Below are positions 31,611 to 32,883 of a stretch of DNA of 32,883 nt, piece after piece. Position numbers and translations under genes: made by a program. Below the pieces are notes generated by a model. That model searched no databases and was not told the origin of the DNA. It was given only the letters and a program-made list of their open reading frames with translations. The stretch spans positions 1-32,883 of the forward strand of contig JAJRWT010000050.1 of NCBI GenBank assembly GCA_024276675.1, given 5' to 3'. Source of the DNA: Myxococcota bacterium (GTDB taxonomy: Bacteria; Myxococcota_A; UBA796; JAFGLY01). Position 1 is the first letter of the stretch; each line of letters opens with the position of its first letter.

Positions 31611-32522
31611 ATGCAAAGCAAGCAGAGCGATGGGCGCCTGAAGGCCGCCCTCATCCTGGTGGTTTCGCTTGGAGCCGCCACGCTGGCTGTCTGGCTGGTG
31701 TTCAAGGTTGTCCACCAGGCTCGCGAAGAGGTTGCCAGGGCCAGGCAGCAGCCCGACGCGCTGTCGGTGGTCATAGCCAGGCGCGAACTGAACGTGGGGA
31801 TTCGGATCGGCCCCGACGACATCGCCATCAAGCGGCTGTCACCCGAGATGGTCCCCCGGGATTCCGCCTTTTTCCAGCAGGAATCCGTCCTGGGCCGCAC
31901 CCCCAGGGAGCGGATCCTCGCCAACGAAATCATCAGGAATGAACGCCTGGCGGTGGCCGATGCCGGCATAGGTCTCAACGCCATAATAAGCCCCGGAAAG
32001 CGTGCAATGGCCGTGGCGGTGGACAGCGAAAGCGGAGTCGCCGGTTTCTTGATGCCGGGCAACTACGTGGACGTCATCGTCACCATACGTCCCGACGAGC
32101 GCAGCCTGGAAAACAAGTGGGTGTCCCATGCCTTCCTCCAGGGCGTAAAGGTCCTGGCGGTGGGGCGCAACATGGGCGTCGAAGAAGAGGCCGACCCTCT
32201 CGTGCGCAAGGCCAGCAGCCGCGAGAAACCCACCGTCACGCTGGAACTGGACCTGGAGCAGGCCCAGGAACTGGCACTCTCCGCGTCCAAGGGCGACATC
32301 CACCTGGTGTTGCGCAACGACGTGGATGTTACCCACGTCAAGACCCACGGAGCCATCACGGGCAACCTCGTGGGGCTGGACGCCCCGCCCGCCTCCAGGG
32401 TGTTGGCGCCGGAAAAGGCGGCCCCCGGGCCCCAGGTATCCGAGGTCATCCAGGGTGACCGGGTGGAACGGGTGCAGTTCGACCAGGACGGCTCCAATAC
32501 CACGTCCGGGAAGGGCAGGTAG
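31611..32522 (+). CDS. cpaB: CpaB/RcpC Flp pilus assembly protein
   Basis: The 303-residue product has one N-terminal membrane helix (about 12-32), a SAF domain at about 50-115 (VVIARRELNVGIRIGPDDIAIKRL), and the RcpC/CpaB domain at about 120-250, with RAMAVAVDSESGVAGFLMPGNYVDVIVT and TVTLELDLEQAQELALSASKG. A Gln/Asp/Ser-rich tail ends SGKGR. CpaB is a periplasmic component thought to bridge inner-membrane machinery and the CpaC secretin, binding peptidoglycan through SAF. ATG 31611 has GGAG 6 nt upstream. The flp gene precedes it. A secretin gene normally follows, but none begins in the last 360 bp of the window. Confidence 0.95.
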   Translation: MQSKQSDGRLKAALILVVSLGAATLAVWLVFKVVHQAREEVARARQQPDALSVVIARRELNVGIRIGPDDIAIKRLSPEMVPRDSAFFQQESVLGRTPRERILANEIIRNERLAVADAGIGLNAIISPGKRAMAVAVDSESGVAGFLMPGNYVDVIVTIRPDERSLENKWVSHAFLQGVKVLAVGRNMGVEEEADPLVRKASSREKPTVTLELDLEQAQELALSASKGDIHLVLRNDVDVTHVKTHGAITGNLVGLDAPPASRVLAPEKAAPGPQVSEVIQGDRVERVQFDQDGSNTTSGKGR

Positions 32523-32883
32523 GTTCCGTCCGGAAATAGTGTACATGCTCGCCCTGCTACGCCCCCGCAGTGGGGCAGGGTCCGCCCATGATCGTGGGGC
32601 AGGCTTTCCAGCCTGCCATGCAGACCATCCTTCCGTACATGCTGTCCCTGGTACGCCCCCCCCGGGTGCTTACCCTGGGACACACTTGACACGGGGGCCC
32701 CACGCCAGCACAGCGGGGGGCGGGTTGTGGATCGGGATCGGCGGGTTCGGGGGGCGGGTTGCCCGGACGGATCTGGTCCGAAAGCAACTCGCTCCTGCTC
32801 GGTCCGCCATTTCCGGATGGTAACTGGCGAGCAGCACACTCAGGATCGCTCCCTCCAGGGAAGCGTGCTGCTCCGTACCCAGC
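32523..32883. repeat. Gene-free repeat region with dispersed hairpin and leader copies
   Basis: The last 360 bp holds no supported gene. GTACATGCTCGCCCTG at 32541-32556 and GTACATGCTGTCCCTGG at 32635-32651 are copies of the leader at 134. A full palindrome (GGCAGGCT/AGCCTGCC arms, TTCC loop) is at 32598-32617. Near the end, arms AGCAGCACACT (32830-32840) and AGCGTGCTGCT (32862-32872) could pair at 10 of 11 positions around a 21-nt loop. The leader is followed each time by a C-rich run (TACGCCCCC). Confidence 0.8.

Noticed and set aside
32063..32839. 258-residue minus-strand frame opposite cpaB
   Set aside because: It is antisense to a well-supported gene and crosses the repeat region.

Overview
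The window is about 33 kb of high-GC DNA from a Gram-negative, outer-membrane-bearing bacterium. Several features point to an uncultured member of the Myxococcota or a related former deltaproteobacterial lineage. These include many secreted lipoproteins, thrombospondin type 3 (TSP3) Ca-binding repeats, a MopE-like motif, a seven-repeat FG-GAP protein, an OmpA/TSP3 fusion, and a C-terminal Cys + hydrophobic helix + Arg tail resembling MYXO-CTERM. This assignment is inference; there is no rRNA or marker gene here. No tRNA, rRNA, CRISPR array, transposase or phage gene was seen.

Layout. 1-113 is the tail of a formylglycine-generating-enzyme-like (SUMF1) protein. 114-415 is a hairpin-repeat array. 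416-1813 is a PaaK/CapK-type adenylate-forming enzyme on the + strand. It converges on a minus-strand lipid operon, plsB-like > gpsA > App1-like phosphatase (5381 to 1854), whose genes overlap or nearly abut. Next come three minus-strand genes for exported proteins: a CxxCH x2 lipoprotein, a sulfatase lipoprotein, and a large alpha/beta hydrolase.

From 10253 to 19319 is a surface-protein region. It holds a probable outer-membrane protein and a small zinc-ribbon membrane protein (+). On the minus strand follow the FG-GAP lipoprotein, a signal-peptide/two-helix protein, YjbQ, a 907-residue glycine-rich/TSP3 protein and an OmpA/TSP3 porin-like protein. An unrecognised charge-split protein lies at 19689-20447 (+).

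A minus-strand run from 26046 to 20486 looks like an envelope operon: a secreted beta-rich protein, a cysteine-bearing helical lipoprotein, a YihY-family membrane protein, a GT51 peptidoglycan glycosyltransferase with a long AsmA-like N-terminal region, and a periplasmic SRPBCC protein. Two large polytopic membrane proteins (GT-C-like) diverge at about 28.6-28.8 kb. A small membrane protein follows, then the beginning of a Tad/Flp pilus locus (flp pilin, cpaB). After cpaB the expected secretin gene does not start within the remaining 360 bp, which instead carries dispersed repeats related to those at the left end.

Most notable points: the same composite hairpin repeat occurs at both ends of the window; a 23-bp triplicated repeat carries the stop codons of two convergent genes; the sulfatase lacks the usual active-site His of GKWHLG; the PlsB-like enzyme lacks the motif III Glu; and a compact plsB-gpsA-phosphatase operon is present. 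No single gene set clearly qualifies as a new defence or mobile system. The best candidates for undescribed biology are the repeat family, the 252-residue orphan and the variant enzymes.
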